Part shown: positions 49,073-62,104 of the stretch, piece after piece
Numbering within the stretch: position 1 is the first letter of the stretch
Layout: each line of letters begins with the position of its first letter
Assembly: GCA_029945375.1 (NCBI GenBank)
Contig: CM057061.1
Coordinates: 1,240,001 to 1,304,000 of the forward strand
DNA from: Agaricus subrufescens
Lineage: Eukaryota > Basidiomycota > Agaricomycetes > Agaricales > Agaricaceae
Length of the DNA stretch: 64,000 nt
Direction: 5' to 3'
Notes under the pieces: generated by a model
The model's input: the letters and a program-made list of their open reading frames with translations, nothing else
Database searches by the model: none
Told to the model about the DNA's origin: nothing
Program-made: the position numbers and the translations under genes

Positions 49073-52000
49073 ATGACCGTGAGCTGGCAATGGGGGCCAC
49101 TGCGCTCCCTGCTCGCCCTTTCGCCCATTCTCATCGGCGTACCGCTGCTTTCACTCATACAACACTACTGTACGTCACGTCATCTACTTCATTTTCATTT
49201 CCAGCATTCTTACTCGCGCGCAGCATTACCGAAGCCCCTTGTTGAGCTGGTGGACCCAGCCACCCAGCTCCCGCAAATCTCAGAAGCCAACATCCTCAGT
49301 GTTGCAAGAACCCTATCAGAAGACATCGGATTTAGAACTGTTGGAACCTACGAACATGCTCTGGGGGACACGTGGATGGCTGAACGCGCAGACGAAATGC
49401 AGAAGGAATGCCAGCGAATCATTTCAGCCACAGGCCGGAAATTGCAGTGTGAAGTGTGGCATCAGCGCGGTAGCGGAAGCCATAGGTGAGACGATTAGCC
49501 CCTGTTGGTCTGAATCGCTTCCTGATCAGAAATGATGGTTTCCTCTCTTAGATTTGATATGATGGGCAAAAGGTTGTACAAGACTTATGTCGATCTAACC
49601 AATATCGTCATCCGTATTTCGGATGGCACGCCTGCAGGCAAAGAACACGCAATTCTGGTCAACTCCCATGTGGACAGTACATTACCCAGCCCCGGGGCTG
49701 CTGACGACGGGCTGGCCGTTGGAGTAATGCTAGACTGTATGCGTGTTTTAATCAACTCTCCCGACTGGTCCCCTAGACATGCTATCGTCCTTCGTGAGTT
49801 AATCCCCGCCCAATCCACGATCCTCGTTTCTTGAACGTCATCAGTGTTCAATAATGCGGAAGAATCCCTACAAGACGGTTCTCAGCTATTCTCATCTCAG
49901 CACCCCGTGGCTTCGACGTAAGTCTCTTGTTATCGAGATTTGTGCACGACCCTGATAATTATAGTGTTCGAGCGGTGATCAACCTCGAAGGTATTCAATT
50001 TCAATTACCTTTTGTCTTATTCGAGCAGCTTTATTGACCCTTATTTTCAATAGCTGCAGGAACGACTGGTCGCGAGCTGCTTTTCCAAGCCACGTCTGAG
50101 CAGATGATTCAAGCATATTCTCATGTCCCGCGGTATACACGTGCCTTAGATCTATAGTTCTCCATCTGACTATCTTTTTCCCTAAAGGCCATTTGGTACC
50201 GTTTTCGCGAGTGACATTTTTAGTTCCGGTATCTTGTTGTCAGAGTAAGTTTCGTCCTAGAAATGCTCCTTGATTTCGGGGTTAACATTCCCATAGCACA
50301 GACTTTCGCCAGTTTGAGTATTATCTTAACGTCACTGGACTTGACGTATGTAGTCCTCGTTTTGATGATATTTAATTTTACTGATTGTACCCCAGATGGC
50401 AGTAATCGGGAACAGTTATCTGTATCATATGCGCAAGGTGAGGATACTGCCCTCAAGGCTGCATGATACTGAAGATTATGTGTCATCTTACGTTTAGGAT
50501 CTGGTCGAGAATATTCAACCAGGTCTTGCTCAGGTGAACATACCACTTCACACTTGTTGAATTGACTCGCCTAACATCACACACACAGCATATGGGAGAA
50601 AATACCCTCGCACTCCTTCGCTTCTTATCTTCTGAGGAATCACCTCTCCCGAACCTGACTTCAGGGTATACTCCACCGACGACCGTGTACCTCACGTTGG
50701 GCGGTAAATTCTTCATGTACTCCTTTGCAACCGCGAAGATGATGTACTGCGCGTTCTTTGTCGCAACTTTATTATTTATACGACTCTCGGCCGCAAAAGG
50801 TGGGGAGGGTGCCGGTTTGACCGTAGGTGTAATGGCAGTCGTAACAGGTGTCTTGGGCACCATCGTCATACCCAATGTGGTTGCGTTCATAATGAACAAG
50901 CTCCTGAACAAGGGTATGAGCTGGTTCTCGAGTCCCTTCGCTCCCCTCGTTCTCTACGGGCCACCAAGCATATTAGGTGTTTTAATATCTCAATATCTGA
51001 TCGGCCCGGTGTCTGAACAGGCCATATTCAACGCCATGCTCCTGCTGCAGTCAGGCCTGGCACTCGCCATTCAAATGGCTGGAGTTGGATCTGCCAGTGT
51101 ATTTTTCTTATCTGGATTGCCGATGTTGGTTGCCCTCTCTATCAATCGCTTAGTTACCGGAAATGCAAAGACCATATCCTTGGTAGCTTATGGGTTGGCA
51201 CAAGTAGAGCCATTACTGGTTGGCACCTTGATACTTGCCACTGTCGCTGAAGTTTTTGTCCCTCTTGTGCGTTTGCGGCCTCGTTCATGAAATTTGTGAT
51301 ATTGACTTTTCTGGCATTTTAGACCGGCCGTATCGGGGCACAGGCGCCTGCAGACCATATCGTTGCCAGTATTGTCTCTGTACTGGGTTCTCAGATGCTT
51401 CCAGCACTCTTGCCCTTCATCCATAGGTTTGAACGTCGCCAAATCTGGAATGGTATCGTTCGTTCAAGTATTGCAACCGCAATCGTCATGGCCGTGTTCT
51501 CCATGAGACAGCCGTTTGATGAGATGCATCAGAAGAGATTGTTCATAATCCACGCTGAGAATGTTTGTCCATTGTTTGTTCTTCTAAGAAGAGAAGAGCT
51601 GAAACTCTCATCAGATTACAACAGGTGAACAACATCTGCACATAGCTGGTGCGGATGGTGCACCCGGTTATGAACTTCTCGTGGAAGATCTGGCGAAAGA
51701 ATTTTCCACGACACAGGTCTTACCCCAACCGGTCGTGATGAATGATTATAACTCGGATTGGGATACCTTATATCCGTTTTCTGCCTTCCTTACCCCATAC
51801 AAAGTTCCGTTGGCGGTCGACCCAAATTATCGATCACAGTGGACTGCTGATCATCGCTTTTCCGTCTCCGCCATCAACGATGTCCGGGACACGGACGCAG
51901 GGACCCGCAGTTTAACCCTCGAAGTCAAACATCCTGGATTGATTTGGTCTGGTACGTTAACCCCTCCCTTGTCGCAAAACGCGGTTTTCCGAACCCTTTG

Positions 52001-52347
52001 TAGTGATCGCATTCGATGCTCATGTGTTGAGGTGGACATTGGACAATCATCCTCCGGATGAGCATGGCCGCCACTTCATTAAAGAAGCGTCGTTCTACGG
52101 TATAGACACGTGGAGCGTTGACCTTGTTATCAAGTCTCCTCCGAATGCCACGGACGACGAGACGCTCTTAGTGAATTTTATCGGTTTAGCCGAGAAAGGA
52201 ATGTGGCCGGCCAAGAAGGCAGTTAAAGCGGAAGGCGGGCCCGCGATGGAACTATTTGAGGGACTCGATCAATGGCTTGACGACAAGTCCGGTGGGACCA
52301 TTGATGCTTTGTTTATGGGTTGTGTCGGAGGTGTAACACGACTATAA
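49073..52347 (+). CDS. M28 family transmembrane metallopeptidase (ERMP1 / yeast Pff1-like)
   Basis: At least twelve exons from ATG 49073 to TAA 52347. The N-terminus is a short cytosolic stretch plus a membrane anchor (LLALSPILIGVPLLSLI), then a lumenal peptidase domain. The zinc ligands and catalytic residues of family M28 are visible: LVNSHVDS (His), PGAADDG (Asp), NNAEES (catalytic Glu and ligand Glu), INLEAAG and SYLYHMRKD (last His). Several further membrane spans follow, for example LTVGVMAVVTGVLGTIVI and YGLAQVEPLLVGTLILATVA, then a C-terminal lumenal domain with ITTGEQHLHIAGADGAPG. That last join uses a weak donor GTTTGT but keeps frame and restores the family motif. This is the layout of ER metallopeptidase 1 and fungal vacuolar Pff1. 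Expected: a membrane aminopeptidase of the ER or vacuole. Confidence 0.88.
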
Positions 52348-53256
52348 GTCGCGCTGTTTGATAGTTGTAGGGGTGTGATGTTATGAATTTCACGATCGCA
52401 TGCTTTTTTTTTCCTTTCATATTATAGCTTTGGTGCCAAGGTAATGATTAAATTACCAATTATATTATACGGGTTGTCCTGCAGCAATTGAAACCATCCA
52501 CTATGTGGGTTACTGCCTGTGATGGTTTGGGCTTGTGGCGTCCTCGTTATTGGGCCCGCGGATGACAAGGTTTGGCTTGCCAATTTAAATTTAGGGAGAT
52601 CAAACACACCCTACCCTGTAGAGCTTGGAGCTCTGCGAGCCACCCTTCGCGCATCGCCTAGGATAAATCCTTGTATCACGCCAAGGTCGACCCCTCGGTA
52701 CCTCTGCATCGTAATTTATCCTCATCGCCACGGAGTTACGAGCCATTTCATAGAGAGGAAAACTATCTTGAAATTGAGTTGGATCTGGGAAGATCGCTGG
52801 AGAAGGCATGACGCAGACTGGTGGTACTTGTTTTCTGAGAAGCTTGATGTTGCAGGACCACACATGACCACGAGCTAGTTCCTGGGTGGAGGCGCAGCGA
52901 CGACAAACAAACACAAAGCAGGTTGGTAGCATGTTCTGTTTTTGATCCCCATTCTTGCGTAACCCCAGGCTTTAGAATCTAGATCTCCGACTCGGAGTTC
53001 TACCCCCTCAGGGCTTATAACGTCCGAATTAGGATGCCAGCACATTTAGCAGGTCTTTGATGATTGTAAAGGTATATTTAACGGACTGACTTTTTCCAAT
53101 GAGCTCGCAACGTTTTTTCTTTCCCTATCACTGCTTGCTACCTTCTGAGTGTTTGCTCAGAGACTTGCGGGCTAGTTCTCTAAAGCGTTGAAACATCGAC
53201 CTCTTGCCTTTTTACTTGATCAGCGTTGCGCTCCCACCTCCCCCCTCCCACTTCGT
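52348..53256. other. Intergenic between peptidase and P450
   Basis: About 0.9 kb. Overlapping open frames on both strands (around 52519-52932) have no motif or splice pattern. No gene called. Confidence 0.45.
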
Positions 53257-55727
53257 ATGACCATGGGCTCGTTGTTATCGCTTATCGCGTGCAGTGGTAT
53301 ATGTCTGGTTGCGATCGCTATGCAATTAAGGCGTAAGACGAGATGGTGTATGCCTCCCGGACCTGCACCTGGTATTTTAGGCGATAACCGATGGAACGTT
53401 CCATTCTATCAGCCTTGGAAACAATATTTGGAATGGCATAAGAGTTTCGGCGAGTGTCACGTTTGTTGGTTTTTTTGGTGGGATAGTGTTATTGACATTT
53501 TGGATGCTTCTTTTTAGGTGATATAATATCGTTTTGGTTGGGCGGGACCCCCATTATAGGTGTGTGTGTGTCTTTCAGTCTTCTTGGAACCTCCAGTTGA
53601 TCGGAAAATGTTGTATTATTTGTGTGTGTGTTTTGTGTTGATGATAGTTCTGGGAAGTTTACAAGCTGCTACGGATATTTTGGATAAGCGGGGAAATATT
53701 TATTCTAGTCGACCGAGGAATATCATGGGGTTAGTGAGCATCATTTTTGGGATTGTGGTTGTGATGATTTGTGACTGACCGTTGGTGATAGAGAGATTCT
53801 TTCGGGGGGTATGCGAGGTGTTGGTATGCCTTATGGTACGCGTTGGAGAAATTGGAGGGCTGTAAGTCGTTTAAACTCTGCCTTTTTTTCCCCTTGTTTT
53901 TGTTATTGGACTTGAGTGATTGATGGGTTACTGTTTTGTTACAGCTGATGCATGCTGGACTATCTGTTGATGCCTCTCATGATTACAAGACGCTCCAATC
54001 ATTGGAATCGAAAATTTTATCGAAGGATTTGTTGGAAGCAAAGAATACGGAAGACTATGAGGTGCGCGTGCGACGGTGAGTCTCTCGTATGATTACCATG
54101 CAGCTTATTGAATTGTGGATGTTGGGTCTAGGTATGCCATTTCAATTACATCGAGCGTAGCATATGGTCGAAGGATTAAAGACATGGACGATCGAGTGGT
54201 CAAGGATAATCAAGAAATTGACCGTTGTGAGTGGATACAAGTCTGTTCTATTTCCTTCATGAGCTGATGGGTTTGTTCTTTGCCGTCAATCAACAGACTT
54301 GTCAAAGTGAGTTTGTTTGCCTAGTTACTGATCACAGAATTCCTGACGTTGATTTTTATTTCAAAATAGAGCATTGTACGTTTACTCTTAAACTCACACA
54401 TTCCGGATCTCATTGTCAAGCAGAGATATCAGAAACTCATGGGTAGACTCGGTGAGTAATTTGTGTTCTTCTTGGGTTCAATATGGCATGCTTATACACG
54501 TTTAGTATCCATTCCTCCTATACCTGCCCGTAAGATTTTTTTTCCCGTGGAGATGGCGCGAGCTTATGAGTTTAGAAATGGCTCCAATGGTTCCGTTATG
54601 AACCAGAAAGGATGCGTCGACGGGATACCAGAGTGTATCTCGGCCTGTTGAATGATGTGCGAGAACGCATGAAGAAAGGGACTGTTATGCCCTCTGTCGC
54701 TACTAGAGCACTTGAGAAAAAAGGCAAATGGCATCTTGATGACGTCGAGATTGCCTACGCTCTCAGTGCGCCATGGCAGGCAGGAGTGACAAACGTAAGC
54801 TCCTTCCCTTTCTAAATGGGTTCCAGCGAGTCATTCTTCAGTGTAGACTGTGACTATATATCACATCTTCATCAGTTGAGTCATTTGTCTTGTATGGTGG
54901 CGTTGACATGTCTCAATTTCTGTTTCTTCCCTCTAGTGGCCATGATACACCATCCAGACGTCATGCGGAAAGCTCAAGAGGAACTGGACAGTGTGGTTGG
55001 CTCGGAACGTCAACCTGAGTTTGAAGACATGTCATTGCTACCTTACACGCTAGCCGTTATGAAGGAAACCCTCCGGTGGCGACCTGTCATGCCTCTAGGA
55101 GTGGCGCACAGCAACGTTTGTGATGATGTCTATAATGGGATGTTCATTCCCAAAGGGAGTCGAATTCACGCGAATGTGTAGTGAGTATCTGGACATCATC
55201 TTTTCGCATGAGTATCGGTGTTAACGCTACTATCCAGTGCCATGGCTCACGACACAGAGGTTAGTGGATCAGATTTCAAAGTCCACCGATAACCGGTGAC
55301 CGGCTGAATACTTACTTATCTATTCATAGATGTTTTCCGATTCTGATATGTTCCAGCCCGAACGGTTTTTGGATGGAAAAACCCCAACTTTCACAGCGGG
55401 ATTCGGGTTCGGTCGTCGAATGTGTCCGGGCATGCATGTTGCTATGAATTCATTGTTGATTATTTTCGCTAGGTGAGTAGCTGGGACGCGATCTTACTCT
55501 TCTCGATTGCTTAAATTGATGATAGAACATTATGGGCCTTCGATATTCGGCCACCGGTTGATGACTTTGGCAAGCCAATTTTGCCCGATAAGGAATCGAT
55601 GGATGGATATCTATCAATTCGACCTCACCAACTCTTCTATCACCTCGTACCGCGCAGAAATAGCGTTTCAGCAGTAGTCACAGAGGAAGCGATGAGAGCC
55701 GAGGAGGAACTTGTTTCGTGGACTTGA
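53257..55727 (+). CDS. Cytochrome P450 monooxygenase (OrdA-like)
   Basis: About 13 exons from ATG 53257 to TGA 55725-55727. The N-terminal membrane helix (SLLSLIACSGICLVAIAM) is followed by the PPGPAPGILG hinge, then YGTRWRNWRA (C-helix WxxxR), KETLRWRP (K-helix ExxR), FQPERFLDG and the haem loop FGFGRRMCPGMH with the ligand Cys. It is therefore an ER-bound haem-thiolate oxygenase; the overall pattern resembles fungal O-methylsterigmatocystin oxidoreductase-like P450s. The first intron (after KSFG) begins GCGAGT, a GC-AG intron, since no GT donor keeps frame. The I-helix area reads APWQAGVTN and then jumps to LAMIHHPDVM. The expected acid-threonine pair is not clear, and the splice joins at 54795-54938 are uncertain. 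It may be a functional enzyme with an unusual I-helix or my model may miss a small exon. Confidence 0.82.
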
Positions 55728-56924
55728 CACTACCCATCGAGAACGTCTTCATTACCTACATTATTCATGGACATTCGGGACATCACATTTCTATAACTTA
55801 CAATCGTACTGCACACACTTGGATTTTCATTTTTTTTTTCGTTATCGTATTCTGTTCTCCTTTTGGAGGATTCTATATCTTACCTTGCATAAATTAAATT
55901 GTTTCCATACGAGACTGTGATCGTTTAGACCCTAACGAAAAAGAATATCGAACCTGAACTGAACTTTGTTGCTTATCGGTAAACGGATCAAGGCGAGTAA
56001 ATTAACTTTGTCCTCGGTGTTAATCAGAGACTCGCAAAAATGGTGTTAATGTGGACCGAGACTACTCACAGAGGCTGGGTAGGCCCGGATATGCTGCGAA
56101 AAGGAAATCTTACTATAATAGTGTCGCATTGTCGTGACTTAGGTATTTGTGGAGCACGTTGGTTCTACGGGTGCATCCGCTGTCGCCTAACTGGTATACT
56201 GAGTACATATATAGCCGGGGGACGTCCACGATAAAATTTTCGTACGATCAGCGGTAGCGGATACACGGAAGGTCCTCCCGCATGGGTAATTAAAGGTCCC
56301 TGAGTCCGAGCCCGCGTAAGCGACAAGGTCCCCGAGGGTTTATGCTATTATCCGTAAGTTTGATTCTGGCGGTACACAGTAAAATGTGGACCCATGCAGC
56401 GGCTACCTTTGGAATGAAGACCCAGGAAAATAAATTCGAGACGGCGCGCCGGCTCTGCCGATCACGGAAAAGACTCTGAGCCCCGGCCAAGGGAGACGTA
56501 GGCGGAAATGGCCGAACAGCTTGAAATTTTGAAACTTGAAATCCTGTCGACTTGTAAACAAACCCTGACTGTCAACGCATATCACTGAAAAGAATTTGCA
56601 GGTTTCTGCAGGGCTTCCGACTTTTGGCAGGCCATCATAGGAGCGAGAAAATACCAACGATTGGCACTCTGTGAAGAAAATTAATCAAAGATTTGAGAAG
56701 TCAGACCACTCCAATTTCCGAATACCCTGAACAAGGGGGCGCCACAATGATAAAATCACTCCATATCTCGGGCCTGCAAGAGATTTGTTCAAGTTTGCCA
56801 GTCGGCAATTGGCGTGAAAACGATAACACGTGATATTGTTTACCTCTAGAGCTTCAGCCAAATACTGGAATGCAGCGCGTCGTCGTTCAATTTGTGAACA
56901 GCTCAAGCTAACTTTACTTCCACA
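55728..56924. other. Intergenic, no gene seen
   Basis: About 1.2 kb. The 3' UTR of the P450 and the promoter of the nucleoporin gene should lie here. Short open frames on the minus strand (56290-57023) show no motif. Confidence 0.45.
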
Positions 56925-58226
56925 ATGTCTGGTTCGTTCGGCTCGTCTTTCGCAGTTGCAGGCATGGCCTCGTCTACAAGCACACATCCTAATGCGTGGG
57001 CTAGCTCGAGCACGAGTGGTCAACTAGGTGCTTCGTTTAGCGACAGTTTGTCACAGTCGCGAAGTCATTACCAACCAGGATATTTAATGGTCTGTTTCGT
57101 TCTCCTGGTTTCATCCTTTTACTCACCGTATTCAATAACAGTCTGCCTCGCAAGATACGGTAATTGATGATCATTATTGCTCGCCACAGCGTGTCCTTAT
57201 ATTTGAGCAGAATAACGCCCAAGGCAGTCAACGTGTTGATGACATTCCTATCGTGCAAACGAAGGCAAAGTTGAATAATGTACTCACGAGGGGATCGGCT
57301 TCTGAATTTGGCATGGAGTCTATGTTCCAAAGCACGCGGTACGTCATTTGGCATCTAGTTCTCGATGATAGATTAATGACACGCCACAAAGACAGCGGCA
57401 GACATTAGCAGATGAAGATGCTCCTCCACGGGGCTCTATTCATGATATACCCAACGAGGTTCGCTCTGAGTCATCGACTCATGGCATGCCATCAAAAGTT
57501 GGTCAATCCAATTTTCGGGTCCTATATTATCGCTGACAGCAGGAATCAGAATCTATCACCTGAATCTTCACATTTTGGTCGGCGCCACACGCGCCCCAAT
57601 CCCGGTACTGCAACATCTCAACCAATATATGTCGTTGTTTTCGGCTATCCTCCGGAGAAATATCAGTTGATTGTCGAGTATTTCAAATCGTTAGGGAAAT
57701 CAACAGAGGCGGAACCCAATACTGAAGTACTAAATTGTTTCCGAATTGGCTATCACGAGGCAGCGGATGCTGTTCGAGCTATTCGAAAAAATGGCGAGGT
57801 TTTCGCGGGCAGCTGGATGATTGGTACCAAATGGGCGGTAAGCGATTATCGTTTCGTACTCGGTTGACTCTCCATCTCAGACCACTGTATGTTATTTGAC
57901 AGGAGCCAGCACAAGTTGAGGCCGCATTGGGTCAATCGCTACTCCGATCGAGCACTTCAGGACCGGTTGCGGAAAATGGATTTTCAAGCTCGGCAATGGT
58001 AGTTGACGAACCGATGCAATCGCCTTTTCCCTCAAACACGCCCAGTGTCGGTAATCCTATCAGGCTCGCTCCTTCGACATCTGCTTTCAGGAAAGCAGGA
58101 GCTCCCCCCAACCCTTCAACGCCACTAGCACCTAAGCCTCCTGGATTCCCTGCAAATAATACTACGTCTCCCGCTAGTAGTAGAGGTGTACTAGGACAAG
58201 TATCCGACCTGATTTTCGGCTGGTAG
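56925..58226 (+). CDS. Nucleoporin Nup53/Nup35 (RRM-type)
   Basis: Six exons from ATG 56925 to TAG 58226, with introns such as gtctgt..aacag, gtaatt..cacag and gttggt..atcag. The N-terminus is Ser/Gly-rich with FGSSF and a HYQPGYLM motif. The middle has the unusual Nup35-type RRM: PIYVVVFGYPPEKYQLIVEY, then NCFRIGYHEAADAVRAIRKNG and GSWMIGTKWA, where the RNP motifs are replaced and the domain dimerises instead of binding RNA. The C-terminus is Pro/Ser-rich and ends in VLGQVSDLIFGW, the short amphipathic helix by which Nup53 binds the nuclear membrane. This terminal signature makes the call strong. It should act in the inner ring of the nuclear pore. Confidence 0.9.
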
Positions 58227-60187
58227 GATCTGGGTAGGATCATCATCCTTCAATGTTTATAGTTGTAGTGTTAACTTTTCATCATGGTACTCTTTTAGAG
58301 TCATTTCTGTCGTTTGAAGGCATACTTCACACGATTATTCCGGAAATTACATGGCACGCCCATTGTACACTCACGAAAGTCATGTTGCGCAGAATTGCCC
58401 CACGATTTGTGCGGCTGATTCACTAGCTTCTGCTTGAAACTAGAGAGACTACTGACACTTAAGGCAATGTCGCAGGGTGTTGGGAAGTCATCCGAGTCAG
58501 CGTGGCGACCGAAATATAAGGGGAGTTTAAAATGGTGATAAGTTATAAGGTCCGATGCTTCGATGAGGCCCCAGGAACAAAAAAAGAAACATACAGACTT
58601 TGCCTAATTGGCAAAAAAAAAAAAAAACTGTTGTTATGTCACCGTTCGTTGGAAACTCATGGTTGTAGTGGAGTCTAAAGCCGCTACTTCGTTCATTCCA
58701 CGTCGTTTTCTCGAGATCGAGCCATTGAGGGTTGCAGCCTTGTTTACCTTACGTACCAAAACCGAAGAGAGCTTAAAGCCGCTCATTTTTTTTTTTTTTT
58801 TTTTGCTTATTCGCTACATATCATCAAGGAGTGCGAGGGTGAGAGATGAAACTCAAGGGTAGTAGGCGTCAGCTATTCGCTTCCCTCGTCAACGTGCATA
58901 GTAGAACTAACTAAGATTGGCAATAGTTTGGTAGAGATTGAAAGATAGATCTGTCCGGGATTTTTGACCGGAATTTGAGCTCAAATGAATAATCCGGAGT
59001 GAAAGGAGTTCTCAAGCGTATACTATTTAATCAACAACCATGAGCAATACCCATGTCACTGGGTCTTCTATGTAAATATAGATGTGAACCCGTGGCACTA
59101 ACGGTGACCATTCAACCTTTGTCTGAGCGGCAAGACCCCGGGCTGATGAGATGTGAATATTGAAAACAATAGCGTTCCACTCGATATTTGATAGTGTGAC
59201 AGACTGACAATGTAGATTAAAATCATTGGTAACTGTCGGAGTTGAAAGAGGAGTAAATGCCTGATATTACAAACTCCCTTCCAGCTATCAAAAAAAACAT
59301 ATTGAGAAGGCAGGTCCGTCCCGCCTTCTCTTATTTGACTTACACAAGCAAATCTTAGGCGGGGAAAGATCGGACAAGAAGCATATGTGAGTGACCCACT
59401 GTTCCAAGTATGAATGATGAGATTCAGCGTTCAATGAGTACCAGTCATATGGCTGATCAAAGCTGAAAACAGGGCATCCAAGAGCCCGCCCGACTAAGGT
59501 CAATGAAAATGTATCACAGGGTTGAGAGCATCGGACCTCGACTGTGTACATGGTGACCAAATTACGGCAAACCTTATTCGATCAGTGCAGTAAGTGGTGG
59601 GTTGCGCGACGCGGTGAAGGCTGAACGAGGTCTGGACGTAATCCGCCATCAGCTATACCGGGCATAGATCAGTTGGGTGCCTGCTCTTTGACCCCGAGGT
59701 ACTCATCTACTTTTGGTTCAAAGCTACACCGTCCTTACCGTAGTCTGATAGATTGATGATGTGCTCTTGCTCCTACTTTGGTCAGTTTCCGCTTTGTCTC
59801 CCTTGCATGTGCGCTCACGATCAGGTACTAGAACGACTGTTCGTATCCAGTTTGCACATCATTGTGCGCATATATTATTGTCCAACCCGGCGGAGGAAAA
59901 ACAAAGAAATTGCTGAATATATCATCGAGGTTTCGACGCACCCCTCAAGGAGCGACCAAACCGTGGGACAAAACTAACCCCTTATCTGGTACAGATCTCC
60001 GTAGATTGTCAAGATTTCCTGTTGGATGTTCCTACCACCAATGCTACACAAGGCCGGTCCAACCGTGTAATTCGGTCAACAGCCAGCCACATAAAGATGG
60101 GCCTGTAAATAAACCTCATAACCTCAAGTACCCCTGGGTCCGACTGACTTGAACGACCTCCTACTCTTCTATCAAGTACACATAAAG
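58227..60187. other. Intergenic with homopolymer tracts
   Basis: About 2 kb without a supportable gene. It includes an A14 tract at 58613-58626 and a T18 tract at 58787-58804. Remaining open frames are short and unpatterned. Confidence 0.45.
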
Positions 60188-62104
60188 ATGCCTGCAAAGT
60201 TAAGAGTCGGTATTTGGTATGTGATATAGCCATTCATCATCAGCTGATGATCTCATTGTATCATACCAGCGGTGGCGGGATAGGAGGATTGGTACTTGCA
60301 GGTCGGCGTTATTCGGTTTTCCTTCATCTTTGACAAAAAGTTAATATGTTCCTTTAGTTGCATTATCCAAATATCCTAATGTCGATGTCTCGATATACGA
60401 GGCCGCTGCTAAGCTTACTGAGGTAGGCGCGGGCGTCGGTATATTTCCGCGTATGTCATTTTAACCGCTCGCCGCTCACCATTTGTAAATGACTAATTGT
60501 TGCCATGGTACAATTTTAAAGGTCCATGGGAAATTATTCAGAAGCTCGGTCTGGAAGAAGAATTATTGAATGTAACGGAAGTAAAACGTCGAGAAGGCCC
60601 AGGAATGTTCTTTCATGAATAGTCTTCCCGGACAACTTTTGACTTGGTTACTATAGTCCGCACTTTTTCATATCGCAAGAGTGACTGTCCCGACGGAATA
60701 GAATTTTACACCCTCTTTACGCAAGGTTTGTTAGTGGCCTGATGTTGGTGACCATCATTTATTAACCCTGACAATTAGGAAGTCTTATGTTATTCCATCG
60801 CGCTGACTTTCAACAAGTCCTCCTGAGACGCCTTAACTCAGCGTACAAAACCCATTGTGGGAAGCGTCTTCAGGCATATAATCAGAAGCCAAATCAACCT
60901 ATCCAACTTTTATTTGAGGATGGATCTACTGCTACCTGCGACGTACTCATCGGCGCAGATGGACTAAAGTCCGCGGTTCGAAAAGTCCTCATGACGGAGA
61001 AGGCACAACTCGCCCAAATGGAAGGACGACGGGCAGAAGCTGCTGATTACCTGGCTTCTATTGAACCACGGTGGAGCGGCACTATTTCATACCGCGCGCT
61101 GATATCCACTGAAGTACTACGATCTCGGTGCCCCAACCATCGTGTATTTACGCAGCCAATGCAGGTTAGTTTCTGTTCTTCATGTCGTAGTTTGTGACGT
61201 ACTAAATGGTTTGGTAATGCAGTACCTTGGAAAGAACGCGGTGAGTTTTAATTTTAATCTCCCCGTCATTTCACATTAATAGACGTTTTCTGATTTCTAT
61301 TGGCAGCACATCATCGCGTATCCTATTTCGAAAGGGCAATTGATAAATTTTGTTGCGTTCGTGTCACACTTTGAGAGGGAAAACACCAAATTCGGCGGAC
61401 CTTGGTTCACACCCACCGAAAAAGAGGAGATGGCCAGGCACTTCAGGGACTGGGAGCCCGAAGTTCAGATGCTTGTTAATGTGATTGGGTCATGTTTTTG
61501 CCATCGCAAGTTTGATCGCTAATCTTTATATATCAGTGTGCTGATCACCCTTTACGTTGGGCAATTCATACTGTCAAGCCTCTCTCCACGTTTACCGATG
61601 GTCGCGTGGCGATCATGGGAGATGCGGTAAAAATGGCTCCAATCTTCTTGATGTGAATACTGAATTTTTCACAGGCACATGCGATGAATCCGATGCAAGG
61701 CTCAGGTGCAGGGCAAGCTATCGAGGTACGAACGCCTGCATCCCTCGGAATACGAGTTAGTTTCACTCATTTCTAATTTTCTTTCGAAACAGGACGCGTA
61801 CATATTAGCTACTGCCCTCGGACACGCCAGCAGGGACGGAAGTTGTGCTTCTGTACAACGTGCCTTGAAAATTTTTGATATCGTTCGACGGCCCCGAGCA
61901 CACGATGCTGCTGAGGCATCGAGATTGAATGGCCAATACTTTGCTTTGAGGTATAAAGGGGTTGATTTCTCCATGCTTCAGGGCGAGAGATTACGGAATA
62001 AACTTGTGGAGCTCTTGGAGACTGTCAAACAAAACTGGGCGTGGACCTGGTCGACTTCGCCAGACGATGCTTATGAAGAAGCTGTTCAAATGTTGCAGTC
62101 GTGA
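60188..62104 (+). CDS. FAD-dependent monooxygenase, salicylate-hydroxylase-like
   Basis: About ten exons from ATG 60188 to TGA 62104. The first two exons give the Rossmann FAD-binding signature VGICGGGIGGLVLA; the acid that holds the ribose is in VSIYEAA. Further family motifs are the DG motif CDVLIGADGLKSAVR and the GD motif VAIMGDAAHAMNPMQGSGAG followed by QAIEDAYILA. The end is DDAYEEAVQMLQ. This is the group A flavoprotein hydroxylase layout (salicylate 1-monooxygenase and relatives), using NADH and O2 on aromatic substrates. The exon after KLGLEEELLNVTE runs into a stop unless a 42-nt intron (60581..60622, gtaaaa..aatag) is removed to reach TFDLVTIVRTFSYRKSD. The weak donor leaves open a lesion there. 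Substrate unknown. Confidence 0.85.

Noticed and set aside
52519..52932. Overlapping frames on both strands between the peptidase and the P450
   Set aside because: No family signal; both strands equally open.
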